Source: Tupaia tana
Lineage: Eukaryota > Chordata > Mammalia > Scandentia > Tupaiidae
DNA: 64,000 nucleotides
Direction: 5' to 3'
Assembly (NCBI GenBank): GCA_026018925.1
Contig: JAKSZU010000004.1
Coordinates: 113,289,131 to 113,353,130 of the forward strand
Positions within the stretch are counted from its first letter, which is position 1. Each line of letters starts with the position of its first letter. The notes beneath the pieces were generated by a model. That model did no database searches and was not told the origin of the DNA. It saw only the letters and a list, made by a program, of their open reading frames with translations. Made by a program: the position numbers and the translations under genes. This document shows positions 1 to 11,789 of the stretch, one piece after another.

Positions 1-69
1 TGGTAGAACTCCCATAGCTAACCAGAAGAAAGAAACTGATTATGAAGAATGTACTCAAAATTATTTTCC

Positions 70-300
70 TTTCTTTTATGAGAGAGGGAGAGAAGAGACA
101 AGTACCCTGAACAGAGTCTTCCCCCTCACTCCCTTCCCCCACTTCCTGCTGTCCGGGATCCTGGGAGCACACAGGTCCCATGGGAGCATCCTCTGCAGCA
201 TGAGCTCAGGTCGACCAGGAACCCCTGGGCTTTCACATGACTTCCAGTACTGCGGATGAGTGCCCTGCCACCTGTGCCACTGCGGCCGAACCCAGACATA
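70..300 (-). mobile_element. Divergent SINE-like repeat (third, older type)
   Basis: A purine-rich block (agagagggagagaagagac) is followed by a 200-bp body ending in a tRNA-like stretch read on the reverse strand (gtgccactgcggccgaac). Similar arrangements occur at 41530-41755 and 45835-46040. Family membership is inferred from this shared layout; no target-site duplication was found. Confidence 0.3.
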
Positions 301-800
301 CTTTTACATGGAGAATTAGTCTAAGTAATGTCCTGTCAGAAACAGACCAAAGAAAAACATAGCCAAAATTAATATGAGGAAATGATTTCACTGAACACAC
401 TTTATCTGTGTTAAGGAGTTTCCCCATCTTTAAGACAGAGAAGCAGCTAGAGAAATAGTATTTTTCATCAAGATATGTAGTAAGAAAGAATTAGAAATAG
501 GTGAGAAACAGACTGACTAAACCAATATGTTCATTGCTTACAATTTCACTGAGAAATATTGTTGGTGTTCACTGCTATATTGCCTGTGTTGAGCAGGGGA
601 AGGTAGTAGGCCAAATTATAGTAGCTCCATAAACAGGACTGACATGTATATGCTGTGTGCACTGCCAGTCTTCACGCTTGCTCCTGTGTCAGATATGCTG
701 GGGCAGACATTGCTCGCTCTCCTGCCATTGGCATTCTGAGTACACCATATGGATCTTTATGAATCCAGGATCCTATGTATTAGCTCTTACTGTTTGATTA
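301..800. other. Intergenic, nothing recognised
   Basis: AT-rich sequence without a supported ORF, splice-bounded exon or repeat that I recognise. Confidence 0.5.
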
Positions 801-816
801 GAATTGGCTCTTAAGG

Positions 817-984
817 GGCTGGCAGGTGGTTCAGGGCACTGGACTCCCACATGGCTTACCATGGTTCGAATCCCAGACCTGGCGGGTTGCTTTCTTTCTC
901 TCTCTCTCACTCTCTCTCTGTTCCTCTCTGGTAAATAAAAATAAATAAAAATAAATACAGTTAAATAATAATGCTTAAAAAAAA
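817..984 (+). mobile_element. Short-type tRNA-derived SINE with 16-bp TSD
   Basis: Head ggggctggcaggtggt, box-B-like ggttcgaatcc, a CT-rich stretch, then a tail made of aaataaa repeats. It is flanked by a perfect 16-bp duplication (gaattggctcttaagg at 801-816 and 985-1000), so it is a complete retroposed copy inserted by L1 machinery. Confidence 0.92.
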
Positions 985-1281
985 GAATTGGCTCTTAAGG
1001 CTAAGCCTATCTACTATTTTTTATATCAGATTTATTCTGTGAAGATAATTATATTCATTCAGGATATAAATATGAAACTGTAGAAAATTTGATTAAAATG
1101 CTGTTTCTAATTAGATGAGAGCAGATATTCTGATACTTTATTCTTACAAAATGACATTTTCTTCGAATGAAATATTATGTAAAATTTAGTATTTAGAACA
1201 AGAGAATGCAGAGCAGCATGGGCTGAAAGGGGAGGTGTGAGAGGGGTAGGTACAAGCAGAAACTTAGAACAGCACTGTCTA

Positions 1282-1352
1282 TTGGGTTGTTGGAAAAGTC
1301 ATGATTTTTTTTTTCTATGTAAATACGCATCCTGACTTTTCTGACTACCCAG
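1282..1352. mobile_element. Mariner-like MITE, about 71 bp
   Basis: The left end ttgggttgttggaaaagtc is mirrored at the right end by gacttttctgactaccca, giving imperfect inverted repeats of about 22 bp around a T-rich centre. A TA dinucleotide precedes the left end, as expected of Tc1/mariner insertion. A second copy lies at 13019-13268. Too short to encode a transposase. Confidence 0.65.
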
Positions 1353-1429
1353 CGTTTTACTTCTGTCCACCTGTCCATCATAACCTCTTGAGGGATTTTG
1401 TCTCCACCCTGTTTAGGAAGATCACTGGA

Positions 1430-1600
1430 GTGAAAGAGCTTGGTACAATGGAAAGAATATTTTCCTAGGCATCAGGAAGCCTTATTTTTAACCTGCTCTT
1501 TCTCCATTCAGCAGTGAGAAATTGGAAAATGGATCAGTCACTTAATCAACCATTTTTTGTCTCTGTCTTAAGTGTATCAGCTTCAGAAGGTCGTTTAAGT
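1430..1600 (+). mobile_element. MIR-type ancient SINE
   Basis: Shows the MIR pattern: a tRNA-like head (acaatggaaagaat, catcaggaagcc), a core, and the sequence cagtcacttaatc characteristic of the MIR 3' half. Diverged; no TSD. Confidence 0.45.
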
Positions 1601-1611
1601 TAGAGGCTTCT

Positions 1612-1862
1612 GGGACCAGCAGATGGCATAATGGTTATGTCGCTAGACTCCCACATAGTCAATCTTGATTCTAGTCCTGGACCCAATGACTTAAATCTCA
1701 TGCCAGGCACTTTTGCGTGCGTGCTCAAGATCCTGAGAGGAGGATGGAGGAGAAGGGCTTGCAGAGTAACCATCCTTCCTGAGGGGTGATTTCTTGCCTT
1801 CTGTCTCTCTGGCAAGTGTGCTATAGCAAAAATCTCTCTAAAGATAAATTTAAAAAATAATG
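1612..1862 (+). mobile_element. Long-type tRNA-derived SINE
   Basis: Begins gggaccagcagatggcataa (box A region), followed by the body aagatcctgagaggaggatg and the terminal atagcaaaaatctc plus A-rich tail. Imperfect TSD ttagaggcttct / ttagagactctt. Confidence 0.9.
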
Positions 1863-1939
1863 AATTAGAGACTCTTAAGGTCTTAACCTATTCCTGATTT
1901 CTGATTTTGAATTAGATAATCTGATTAGTCAAAAACTAT

Positions 1940-3045
1940 CAGTATTGACAATAAAAAGATAAAGGCAATAAAAGTGAGGTTTGAACAGATACTTTACTGA
2001 AGATGTTCAAATGGCAGTGAATGCACGATTAGTCATAACAGAAATCAAAATTAAAACCAGAAGGAGATAAATCTTTACCCTCACTGGAATAATAACCTCA
2101 CGGCTATAATAAAGAATACTGGAAATATCAAGTGTTGGTGAGGATGGGGGGCAGCTGGAGGTCTCCTCTTTTACTGATGTGGATGTGAAGTGCTCACACT
2201 GGAGGGCACATGGGCAGCACCTACCCACCCTGTGATGCAGCAGTCTCCTTCCTTGGTGTTTACCCAAATGGAAGCATATATCACCAAGAGCTTGTGTAAG
2301 ATTGTTCACAGCAACTTTTACTCATAATCGTAAAAACTTGGAAATGATCCAGATGTTCAGCAGTGGATGAATAGGTAAAAGAAATTGTGGTAAATATATT
2401 CAATGGAATAATACTCAACATTGAAAGAGAACAACCTATTGAAATATAAAACATTGAATTAGTCTTAGAACTTATTTTGAGAGAAGCTAGACATAAGTAT
2501 TTTTTTTTTTTTGGAGAGGTTTTTGCTATAGGGCGCATGTGCTCGCCAGACAGGCAGAGAGAGACAGAGAGACAGAAAGAGAGAAATCACCTCCCAGGGG
2601 GGATGGCCACACTGCAATCCCTTCTCCTCCATTCTCCTCTCAGGATCTTGGGCACACACGCACGCACATGCACCCAGCGTGAGTTTTAAGCCTCCAGGTC
2701 CGGTATGCGAACTGCGGTCCACTATATGGGAGTCCAGCGACATAGCCATTACTCTAACTGCTGGTCCTAACATAAGTATTTTTAAAATTCATGTTATATG
2801 AAGCTGAAGGGGGAAAACTAATCTGTGGGGGCAGAAATCAGAAAGTAGTTGCCATCAGGGAAGGGCTGCTGACTGGAAAGGGGCCCAGGGAACCTCCGGA
2901 TTGGTGGATGTTTTTTATCTCATCTTGGGTGTGGATTTCATAGATTTCTACAGTTATCAAAACTCACTGAAAGGAACAGACAGTGTGTTTGCATTTTATT
3001 GTATGTAAATTGTCCCTCAATTTTAAAAGCATTAAGATAGTTGAA
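1940..3045 (+). mobile_element. Old L1 3' end, interrupted by a SINE
   Basis: Contains the diverged C-terminal ORF2 region of mammalian L1 (aaagaaattgtggtaaat, atggaataatactcaac) and a decayed 3' UTR on the far side of the SINE at 2501-2768. Reading frames are destroyed. Assignment to an ancient L1M-type subfamily is inferred from the level of decay. Confidence 0.6.
2501..2768 (-). mobile_element. Long-type tRNA-derived SINE, reverse
   Basis: Poly-T start, ttttgctatagggcgcatg, and a box A complement with the head ending ctgctggtcc at 2768. TSD acataagtat with the following T run at 2491 and 2770. Inserted in the older L1 remnant. Confidence 0.93.
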
Positions 3046-3461
3046 AAACATACATAATATAAAACTAATGTTCTGAAATTGGCTCTACACCATTCCTTAA
3101 GGGGAAGAGGGTAAAATTATAGATCAGTCTGAGGTGAGGCAGAAACAGTGGTATCAGAGAGATCAGGATATTCATTGGGAAGAAAAACCAGGGGTGGGCA
3201 AGCAAGTAAGTATATGCTAGGAACTTTACCTCATTTATTAATTTGTTATTTAAAAAATTATAATACTTTTAATTTATATGATATGTAAATTAAATGTTAG
3301 ATCTAAGAAAAACATGATTCTCCTTCTAGGCTCATCCAATGAATTAGATCTTTTCAGTTTACATTTCATTTGAGTTTTTCCTCTCTTTCCCCCCCACCAT
3401 GCCTCTTCTACCTCCTTTTCCTGCCCTTCTCTTCTTCTCTTCTCTTTCCCTTTCCCCTTCT

Positions 3462-3695
3462 TATTTTTAATTGCCAGAGGACTCATGAGCTCACCAGAGA
3501 GAGAGAGAGAGGAGAGGAAGAAAGCACCTCCTCTGTGGGGTGCAGTCACACCTCCAACATTTCTCATCTTTTGGGATTTTGGGCATGCACACACACATGC
3601 CCAGCAAGTTTGTCAAGGCACCGGGGCCAAAATTAAGACTATGTTCAGCCATGTGGGATCCAGCTCACTTAACCTCTATACCATAGGGAAGCCTT
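3462..3695 (-). mobile_element. Diverged long-type SINE, reverse
   Basis: Shares gggattttgggcatgcacac and catgtgggatccagctc with the long SINE read on the reverse strand. The region to its left (3380-3460) is a pyrimidine tract. Confidence 0.6.
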
Positions 3696-3699
3696 CATT

Positions 3700-5031
3700 C
3701 ATTTTCTTAATGATATGTATTACATTTTCTGGTCATCAATGTTTTTCTGTTAGATTCTTGATAATTTTAGTAATACACTTTATTTTTTAAATGCTTGTAA
3801 AAGTCACGTTTGAAGCTTTTTGTTTTTTTACTCTTTGTTGTATTGGGGAAATTTTTTCTCTTGATACATCCTACATGAATAAAATCCTCACAGTCAGTTT
3901 TTAATTTTATATTTAGTCTCCTTAAAATATGAAAATAGAGTAGTTGATTCATATATGTTTAGAGGTTTAGGGTAAAGGTTTACAGCAGGGACTATCAGAA
4001 TTGCACAAGTATTGCAATCTCTACATGAGTTGCTGATTATTTGGCTAGCTTTTTTTTGAAATTTTCTCCTGAAGTTATCTTCTGTACCCACGTTTTATAA
4101 ATAGATTCTATTACCTCTTGAATGGATATAAGTTCAAAATAGTGATTTATCTTTGAAAACTGCATTTCTCTGCTTGCAGAAGCCCAGCCTTAAAAATTAT
4201 GTTGTTAACATGATTACAATTTTAAGAGCTAGTAAGGAATTGACTGTATTTGTATAATGATGTTCAGGAACAAAGAATCAGCAGTCTTTTTAAAGCAATT
4301 ATTTGGGAACACATGGGAGCACTAATTCCAGGTTATACTCAAATAACACTGAGATAAAGTGGAACCTTTAAAAGAAGGAAGAAATTCTACAATGCCCAGT
4401 CATTCTACTTTGGATGCTAGAAGAGCAAATAGTATCAATGTAATTTCACATCTAATCTTGAAATACTGAAAATAATTTGAATTGGATATTTTAAATCTAT
4501 CTATGTCTTTCTAGAACATTTAAATGGGTTTATTGATTTATGTTACCATTTATTACAAATGTAAAGGTTATAAAATTATACTAATTAGAGTTTTTAAATG
4601 TCTGAAATTAAACCTATATGTAGCTGATTTTTATTTTTTTCCTTAACTAGATCCTTTCTGATGTTGCTTGAGCTTATTCTACAGTTTCTCTCATTCCTGT
4701 TGGCTAAACATTAAGTCCCATGGCAACATTAAGTTAATGCTCATATGTTGTAGACCTCATTTATAGTACCAGGACATTAATATAGGGGGGAAAAAGCCAC
4801 TTTACCTGTACATTAGATAACCTAATCTCTTTTCTTCCACTTCTGGAAATACCATAACTTAAATTAATAATCATTTTATAGTCATTGTTTCAATCTTGGC
4901 TTATTCTACACTAAAGAACATAGTTGAGTTTTTGGAAACTATAGCATTTACAAATTTTGTCTTTAATATACAGAAGTCTGCTCACACATATATAAACATT
5001 GTAGTTAATGAAGCAGAAGATTATTGGTGCA
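3700..5031. other. Intergenic, nothing recognised
   Basis: AT-rich, without a supported coding exon or clear repeat. Confidence 0.5.
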
Positions 5032-5042
5032 TAGGATGAATG
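5032..5042. repeat. 11-bp target-site duplication of full-length L1
   Basis: taggatgaatg occurs here next to the L1 poly(A) end and again at 10928-10938 next to the L1 5' end. This fixes both element boundaries. Confidence 0.92.
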
Positions 5043-5562
5043 TGTTTTTTTAACATTTTTTTGTTTTGTTTATTTATTTTATTATTTTTTTTATTATCAT
5101 CATATTCTTCTTTATATTACATTGAATTACATATAACTTTACAGTGTATTACATTGCTTTTTCAAAGGGAATGCCATGTATGTCAGTCAGTACAGAGACA
5201 TTAATCTCCCCACTTCAACATTCAATATCTTTTCTATGTTTTCCCCAATCATTATTATTATTATTCTAATTATTTTTTTAAAACAGTCAATTACTATTTC
5301 TCATTTTGCTTGTAAAAAGACTTTGCCCATGATGAAATACTTCTCAGACAAATCCAGTTGAGAATACTATACATGTCAACATCAACAGTTAATAAGCCAT
5401 ATCTGTTTCTCACTAACGTCCTGCCTCTCTATTGTTCACTTGTTATCTTTCTCCATCCTCTTCTCTTCACTTCCCCCATTCCACACTGTCCTATTCTCAT
5501 TAAGTACCTTCACTGCTTTTATGTCCTCCAATTTTTTGCTCTCTATTATAGAGTGCTGATAG
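5043..5562 (-). other. L1 3' UTR and A-rich tail
   Basis: Noncoding part after the ORF2 stop. On the reverse strand it ends in A-rich sequence with aataaa motifs (read as tttatttattttatt near 5069). Parts of it reappear at 63540-63800, so it is a marker for this L1 lineage. Confidence 0.85.
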
Positions 5563-8500
5563 TCAGTATATATTGAGTGGATACATACAATATCTTTCTT
5601 TCATAGCCTGGCTTACTTCACTCAGCAATATATCCTCCATATCTGACCACTTTCTATCAAATTCCAGGGTCTTGTTATTTTTTATGGCTGAGTAATATTC
5701 CATAGAGTATATATACCACACTTTTCCAATCCATTCATCAGTTTGTGGACATTTAGGTTGGTTCCATGTCTTAGCAATTGTGAATAATGCTGCAATAAAC
5801 ATTGATGTGCAAGCACTTTTCTGACTGAGCATTCTCCTGTCTTTTGAGTAAATACCCAGAAGTGGGATTGCTGGATCAAATGGTAGTTCTATTTGTAGAT
5901 CTTTGAGGAACCTCCATATTGTTCTCCACAGTGGTTGAACTAGTTTACATTCCCACCAACAGTGTAGGAGGGTTCCCTTTTCACCACATCCCCGCCAACA
6001 CTTAGCACTTTTTATATTCTTAATCTTTGCCATTCTGACAGGAGTTAGGTGGCATCTCATTGTGGTTTTTATCCGCATCTCCCTTATTATGAGGGATGTT
6101 GAGCATTTCCTCATATGCTTTTTGGCTGTTCGTATGTCTTCCTTAGAGAGACTTTTGTTCAGCTCATTTTCCCATCTTTTAATTGGGCTCATCATTCTTT
6201 TTTTCGCATAAGGCACTTGAGTTCCCTATGTATTCTGGTTATCAGTCCCTTGTCTGAGGCATATTTAACAAAAATATTTTCCCATTCTGAGGGTTGTCGG
6301 TTCACACTTGTTACTGTGTCCTTTGCTGTGCAGAAACTTCTTAGTCTAATATAGTCCCACTTGTCTATTTTAGGGATTATTGCCTGTGCTTTGGGAGTCT
6401 TATTTAAGAAGTCTTTGCCTACTCCAATGTCCCCCAGAGTTTCCCCAGCATTTTCCACCCGTAGTTTTATTGTTTGAGGTCTTAGGTTCAGATCTTTGAT
6501 CCATTTTGAGTTGACTGTTGTTAATGGTGAAAGATGGGGGTTCAGTTTCAACTTTCTGCAGGTAGATACCCAGTTTTTCCAGCACCATTTACTAAAGATG
6601 TTTTCCTTTTCCCAATGGATTGACTGATATCCTTTGTCAAAGATCAGTTGGCTGTAAGCTTTGGGGGTTAATTCTGGGGTCTCTATTCTCTTCCATTGTT
6701 CCACTTGTCTGTTTTTATGCCAATACCATGCTGTTTTGATGACCACAGCTTTATAGTATATCTTGGGATCAGGGAGTGATATGCCTCCTACTCCATTCTT
6801 CTTGCGCAGGATTGCTTTTGCAATACGAGGTCTTTTATGGTTCCAGACAAATTCTATGATTGCCTTTTCTAGATCTCTGAATAATATCTCTGGTATTTTG
6901 ATCGGAATTGCATTAAACATGTAGATTAATTTGGGTAGAATTGCCATTTTGATTATGTTAATTCTTCCAATCCAGGAGCATGGGCTGTCCTTCCACTTTT
7001 TTATGTCACTTTCAATGTCTTTTTTAAGATTTTCATAGTTTTCTTTATAAAGGTCTTTGACTTTCTTAGTTAGGTTTATCCCTAGGTATCTTATACACCT
7101 TGTGGCTACAGTGAAAGGGATTCCTTTCTTCAGCTCTGCTTCGTTCAACTTGTTCATAAATAGAAATGCTATAGATTTTTGGATATTGATTTTGTATCCT
7201 GCCACCTTACTGTATTCACTTATTACTTCAAGCAGTTTTTTCATGGATACCTTTGGGTCTTCTAAGTATACCATCTTGTCATCTGCAAATAAAGATATTT
7301 TCAATTCTTCTTTGCCTATTCGAATGCCTTTAATATTATTCTCTTCTCTGATTGCAATAGCTAAGACTTCCAGTACTATATTAAAGAGCAGTGGAGAAAG
7401 TGGGCAGCCTTGCCTAGTACCTGTTTTCAGAGGAAAAGCTTTCAGCTTTTCCCCATTCAGTATAATGTTAGCTGTAGGTTTTTCATAGATTGCTTTTATT
7501 GTGTTCAGAAATGACCCTTCTGTACCAATCTTACTGAGAGTCTTAATCATAAAAGGATGTTGTATTTTATCAAATGCTTTCTCCGCATCAATTGAGATGA
7601 TCATATGGTTTTTATCTTTCTTTCTGTTAATGTGGTATATTACATTGATGGTCTTGCATATATTAAACCACCCTTGCATCCCTGGTATAAAGCCTACCTG
7701 ATCGTGATGAATGATCTTTGTTATATGTTGTTGGATACGATTTGAGAGTATCTTGTTGAGAATTTTCATGTCTATATTCATCAATGATATTGGTCTGTAG
7801 TTTTCCTTTTTTGTCATATCTTTATCTGTTTTGGGGATGAGGATGATGGAGGCTTCATAAAATGAATTTGGAAGGTTTCCTTCCTTTTGAATCTTTAGAA
7901 ATAATTTTAATAGGATAGGGGTTAACTCTTCCTTAAAAGTTTTGTAGAATTCACAAGTGAAGCCATCTGGGCCTGGGCTTTTCTTTGTTGGGAGGTTATT
8001 TATTACTGATTCAATCTCCTGGCTTGTTATGGGTCTATTCAGGTTCTCTATGTCTTCCTGATCCAATCTTGGTAGATTATATGCATCCAGGAATTTGTCC
8101 ATCTCCTCCAAGTTATCTTGTTTGTTGGCGTAAAGTTGCTCATAGTATCCTCTAATGATATTTTGTATTTCTGCTATGTCTGTGGTAATATTGCCTGTTT
8201 CATCACATATTTGATTAATCTGGTTTCTTTCTTTCTTCTTCTTAATGATTCTAGCCAATGATGTGTCGATCTTGTTAATCTTTTCAAAGAACCAGCTTTT
8301 GCTTTCATTTATTTTCTGTATGGTTCGTTTATTTTCTATTTCATTTATTTCTGCTCGAACCTTTATTATTTCTTTTCACCTGGCATTTTGGGGGTTTGTT
8401 TGTTGTTGTTCTTCCAATTCTCTGAGGCATGATGATAATTTATCTACTTGCCATCTTTCTATCCTTTTCTTATGCACACTAATTGCTATGAATTTCCCTC

Positions 8501-9398
8501 TTATGACTGCTTTTGCTGTGTCCCATAGATTCTGGACACTTGTGTACTCATTATCATTAGTTTCCATAATTTTTTTTATTTCAGCCTTAATTTCTTCAGT
8601 AGTGAAGAAGTCATTCCGGAGTAGGTTGTTCAGTTTCCATGTGCTCGTGTATTTTCGGGGTTGTGTCTTAAAATTAATCTTGAGTTTAATTCCATCATGG
8701 TCAGAGAAGATGCTGGGTACAGTTTCTATGCCTTTGAATCTATAAAGGCTTGATTTGTGTCCTAATATATGATCTATCTTTGAAAAGGTTCCATGTCGGG
8801 GTGAGAAAAATGTATATGTTGTGGATGTAGGGTGGAAAGTTCTATAGATATCGGTCAAGCCCATTCCATTTATAGTATCATTTAAGTCCTGTATCTCTCT
8901 ATTTATTTTCTGTCTAGAAGATCTGTCTATAGGAGATAATGGGGTGTTGAGATCTCCAACAATTATAGTATTTCTCCCTATCTCTCCTTTTAGCTCCAGC
9001 AGTCTTTCCTTTACATATTTAGGTGCACCTGAGTTGGGTGTGTAGATATTTATAAGGGTTATGTCTTCTTGCTGGATTATCCCATTTACTATTATATAAT
9101 GCCCTTCTTTGTCTCTTCTTACAGTCTTTGTCTTGAATTCTATTTTGTCTGAGATCAATATCGCTACTCCAGCCTTTTTTTGATTTCCATTTGCATGGAG
9201 TATCCTTTTCCAGCCCTTGACTTTTAGTCTATGTATGTCTTTATCCATAAGGTGAGTTTCTTGTAGGCAACAGATAGAGGGTTTCTGTTTTCTTATCCAT
9301 TGAGCCAGTCTATGTCTCTTAACTGGGGAATTTAATCCATTGACATTCAATGTAATTACCGATATTTCCGTACCTGATCCTATCATTAAGTGAGCCAT
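5563..9398 (-). pseudogene. L1 ORF2 protein (endonuclease/reverse transcriptase), broken by one stop and one frameshift
   Basis: Encodes about 1278 residues, the normal L1 ORF2p size. The N-terminal APE-like endonuclease starts at 9398 and shows VITLNVNGLN, LQETHL and the catalytic SDH triplet. The reverse transcriptase domain shows [23 protein letters not shown] and the FADD catalytic motif. The C-terminal cysteine-rich segment ([16 protein letters not shown]) lies near 5990. ORF2p nicks DNA and reverse-transcribes L1 and SINE RNA at the nick. A TGA at 8376-8378 ends the endonuclease part after 340 codons. The frame resumes unchanged to 6192. A one-base length change in the seven-T run at 6198-6204 (A run on the coding strand) shifts the last 210 codons. 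Confidence 0.95.
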
Positions 9399-9521
9399 TT
9401 TCTTCGTTGCTTTTTGTTCTCGTATAACTGTCTCTGATTTTTTTAGCTTTCCTGGTATAATACTCCCTTCAGAACCTCTTGAAGAGCTGGTCTGGAGTTG
9501 GTAAATTCCTTCAAATTTTGT

Positions 9522-10411
9522 TTATTCGAGAATGTTTTTTATCTTTTTTTCCCATATGAAAGATAATTTTGCCAGGTATAGTATTCTTGGTTGAAATTGT
9601 TTTTCACTCAACACTTTTACTATGCTTCCCCATTCTTTCCTTTCCTGCATTGTTTCGACCGAGAGATCTGATGTTTGCCTGATGGGGTGACCTTTGTAAG
9701 TAACCTGGCATTTCCCTCTTGCCAACTTTAGTATCTTGTCTTTGTCTGTCGTTTTTGCCAGTCTGGCTATAATGTGCCTTGGAGAAGATCTTCTTGGGTT
9801 GATTCTACCCGGGGTCCTATGTATTTCCTGGGTCTGGATACTTGAATGCCTTTCTAGATTTGGAAAGTTTTCTTCCAGGATCTCGTGGAATAAATTATCT
9901 AGGCCCTTATTATTTTCTTCCTCTTCTGGAATACCAATTATCCGGATGTTGGGGTGCTTGATAGTATCCAGTATTCCTCGTATATTATCCTCATTTTTCA
10001 TGGTTGTTTTCTCAATCTTCTTGATACTTTTTTCTGGGTCAGATGTTTTGTCTTCTACGTTGGAGATTCGATCTTCTGCCTGGTCTAACCACTTTTAATA
10101 CTTTCAAGGGAGGTTTTGATTTCCTGTATCACATTCTTCAATCCTAAAAGTTCCATCTGGTTCTTGTTTAAGGTATCCATTTCTTCTTTCAAGTCATTGA
10201 AGGACTTCCTCATCTCCTGGAGCTCCTTGTCTCTTTTCTCTTCCATCTCAGTTAGTTTGATCACTACAAATAATCTGAATTCCTTATCAGACATGTCCAC
10301 GACATCCATTGTATTGACTGTGGGTGATGTAGGCTTGATGATTTCCCTTGGGGGAGAGGCCTTTTCTTGGTTGCTCATATTTCTTGAGCCTCTGCGATTG
10401 TTCCTAGTCAT
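9522..10411 (-). pseudogene. L1 ORF1 protein (RNA-binding chaperone), broken by one frameshift
   Basis: About 297 residues. The first 108 (10411-10085) start MTRNNRRGSRN and run into a heptad-rich coiled coil (LTEMEEKRDKELQEMRKSF), the part through which L1 ORF1p trimerises. The frame shifts by one base near 10095. The downstream frame carries the RRM-like and C-terminal domains (IRIIGIPEEEENN, ARLAKTTDKDKIL, VTYKGHPIRQ). ORF1p coats L1 RNA. The stop at 9522 precedes ORF2 by 123 bp. Confidence 0.92.
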
Positions 10412-10927
10412 CAGGTAATCTATATGTTTCTTCCTAACTGATTGTTAAAAGTTGTACAGGCTTAGAAAATTGATGATTTCCCTTATGATTGGCCTACCTG
10501 TTGCTCACAATTACCATTAACTGTTGCCACTATCCTGGATGTCCCTCTCTAAGGAGAGGTGAGCCTTCAATTGACTGAATAAGCAACACCCTAATAGCAA
10601 AGAAAAACAGAATAAAAAAAGGAAATCGCGCGGCGCGCAACGTGCGCCACGTGTTATTCAAATCACCAGAATTCTAAGAGTCCAAAGGCTAGTGGGAAAG
10701 GGTCAGAAGATGAGTGACAGGACCAGGTTGGTTGGGCCTGCAGCCTCAGTCCGCCTGGAGCCCGGAACTGCTGGCCGGTTCGATCCGGATTGCGGGTGGG
10801 GTGGGGTGGGAGTTCGCCTTAAAGTCCCAGACAACCCACCTGGTGTCCAAGGAGGAGAAATGGTGGGGATGCGTGGAGATTCAGAAGGGTCGGGCCTGCA
10901 TCCTCAGTCCGCCAGGAGCCCAGAACT
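10412..10927 (-). promoter_or_regulatory. L1 5' UTR/internal promoter with a repeated monomer
   Basis: GC-rich and CpG-containing. A 36-bp unit at 10892-10927 recurs at 10734-10769 with three mismatches, a spacing of 158 bp, which suggests a monomer-based 5' UTR cut at the insertion point. Near 10625-10650 is a palindromic CpG-rich stretch (cgcgcggcgcgc) followed by cacgtg. Promoter activity is inferred from position. Confidence 0.8.
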
Positions 10928-10939
10928 TAGGATGAATGC

Positions 10940-11622
10940 TTTTGTGGAACAGTAATATTTCAACTGCTTTTAAAATAATTTGGTTTAATTTTTTTCCTAT
11001 AGTGTAAGTTGATAACAGTTTCTCAAAGTTATTTTATAAATGTGTTTCATTTTACTGTTTATGATACCAGTAGGACTCTAAAGTTAAATTGATGTGTTCA
11101 GTTTTGTAAATGTTTCTATTAGTATTTAAATAATGAAATATTGGATGGACAGTTAATTTACAACAAATTGTCCTGAGGTCCAGGGGTGAATATTTCTGCT
11201 GGTTGGATGCCTAATGTAGTTTTTGAAAAAAGGAAGGAGCAAATATGAATTCACTGTTTTTTTATCTTTATACTAGCCCTTAGTGTCAGAACCAAATTTA
11301 AAAGAATCCTTTTTGTAGATCAAGAGAAATCAGAGGTTCTCTATTTCTGTGATCACAATAATAATAATAGATATCTGAGAATGCATTAAGATCCATTAAG
11401 CATTGTGTCAGTGAAGAAAATGTCATACTGATGATAAAATTACCAGCATTTGCAATGTAGTGAAAGCTGAGATAATCTTTACCAACAATGTATGTAGTAT
11501 CATCAGGATTTTGACTGTTAGAACATTATGTTAAACTGTGATTATAGTTTTAATGCTTTGTCTCTGAAGTAAATTTGTATCATAAAGATGTGCAGCGTAA
11601 TTGTTCATGTATTTATTTACAG
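10940..11622. other. Repeat-free, probable 3' end of an intron
   Basis: No SINE or L1 sequence is recognisable. It leads into the splice-acceptor-like sequence at 11613-11622, so it may be the last intron of the unidentified gene whose final exon follows. Confidence 0.4.
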
Positions 11623-11789
11623 ACTACAATTTCTGTCACAGCTCGGTCAATAGTCTTGCCCCTGTTAGTACTACCCTCTCTTCTGGGACTCCCAGCGTGC
11701 TTCCTTACACTTTGAGGCCTTACTCTTATCCAAGTTATCCCTTGTCACCAACAGTATCACCTCCTGATGGCAGCCATATTGGTCAGTGA
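11623..11789 (+). CDS. Putative terminal coding exon of an unidentified gene
   Basis: The acceptor-like tatttatttacag ends at 11622. An open frame then covers 54 codons to a TGA at 11787-11789, entering with two bases of a split codon (phase 1). The peptide is rich in Ser, Pro and Tyr (TLRPYSYPSYPLSPTVSPPD) and ends in SHIGQ, which looks like a disordered C-terminus. A long AT-rich segment with a polyadenylation signal follows and no transposon lies within 800 bp, as expected of a real last exon with its 3' UTR. I do not recognise the protein. The upstream exons are not identified; the full-length L1 would lie in the preceding intron. A chance ORF remains possible. Confidence 0.45.

Larger units (their letters stand above)
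5043..10927 (-). mobile_element. Full-length LINE-1 retrotransposon
   Basis: A 5.9-kb non-LTR retrotransposon on the reverse strand with every L1 part: a GC-rich 5' UTR with a repeated unit (10412-10927), ORF1 (9522-10411), a 123-bp spacer, ORF2 (5563-9398), and a 3' UTR of about 520 bp with an A-rich end at 5043-5090. The perfect 11-bp duplication outside both ends shows target-primed insertion of a complete copy. Only three coding lesions are visible: an ORF1 frameshift near 10095, an ORF2 stop at 8376-8378, and an ORF2 frameshift at the homopolymer 6198-6204. It is therefore much younger than the other L1 pieces in the window. As it stands it should not move autonomously. Confidence 0.96.
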
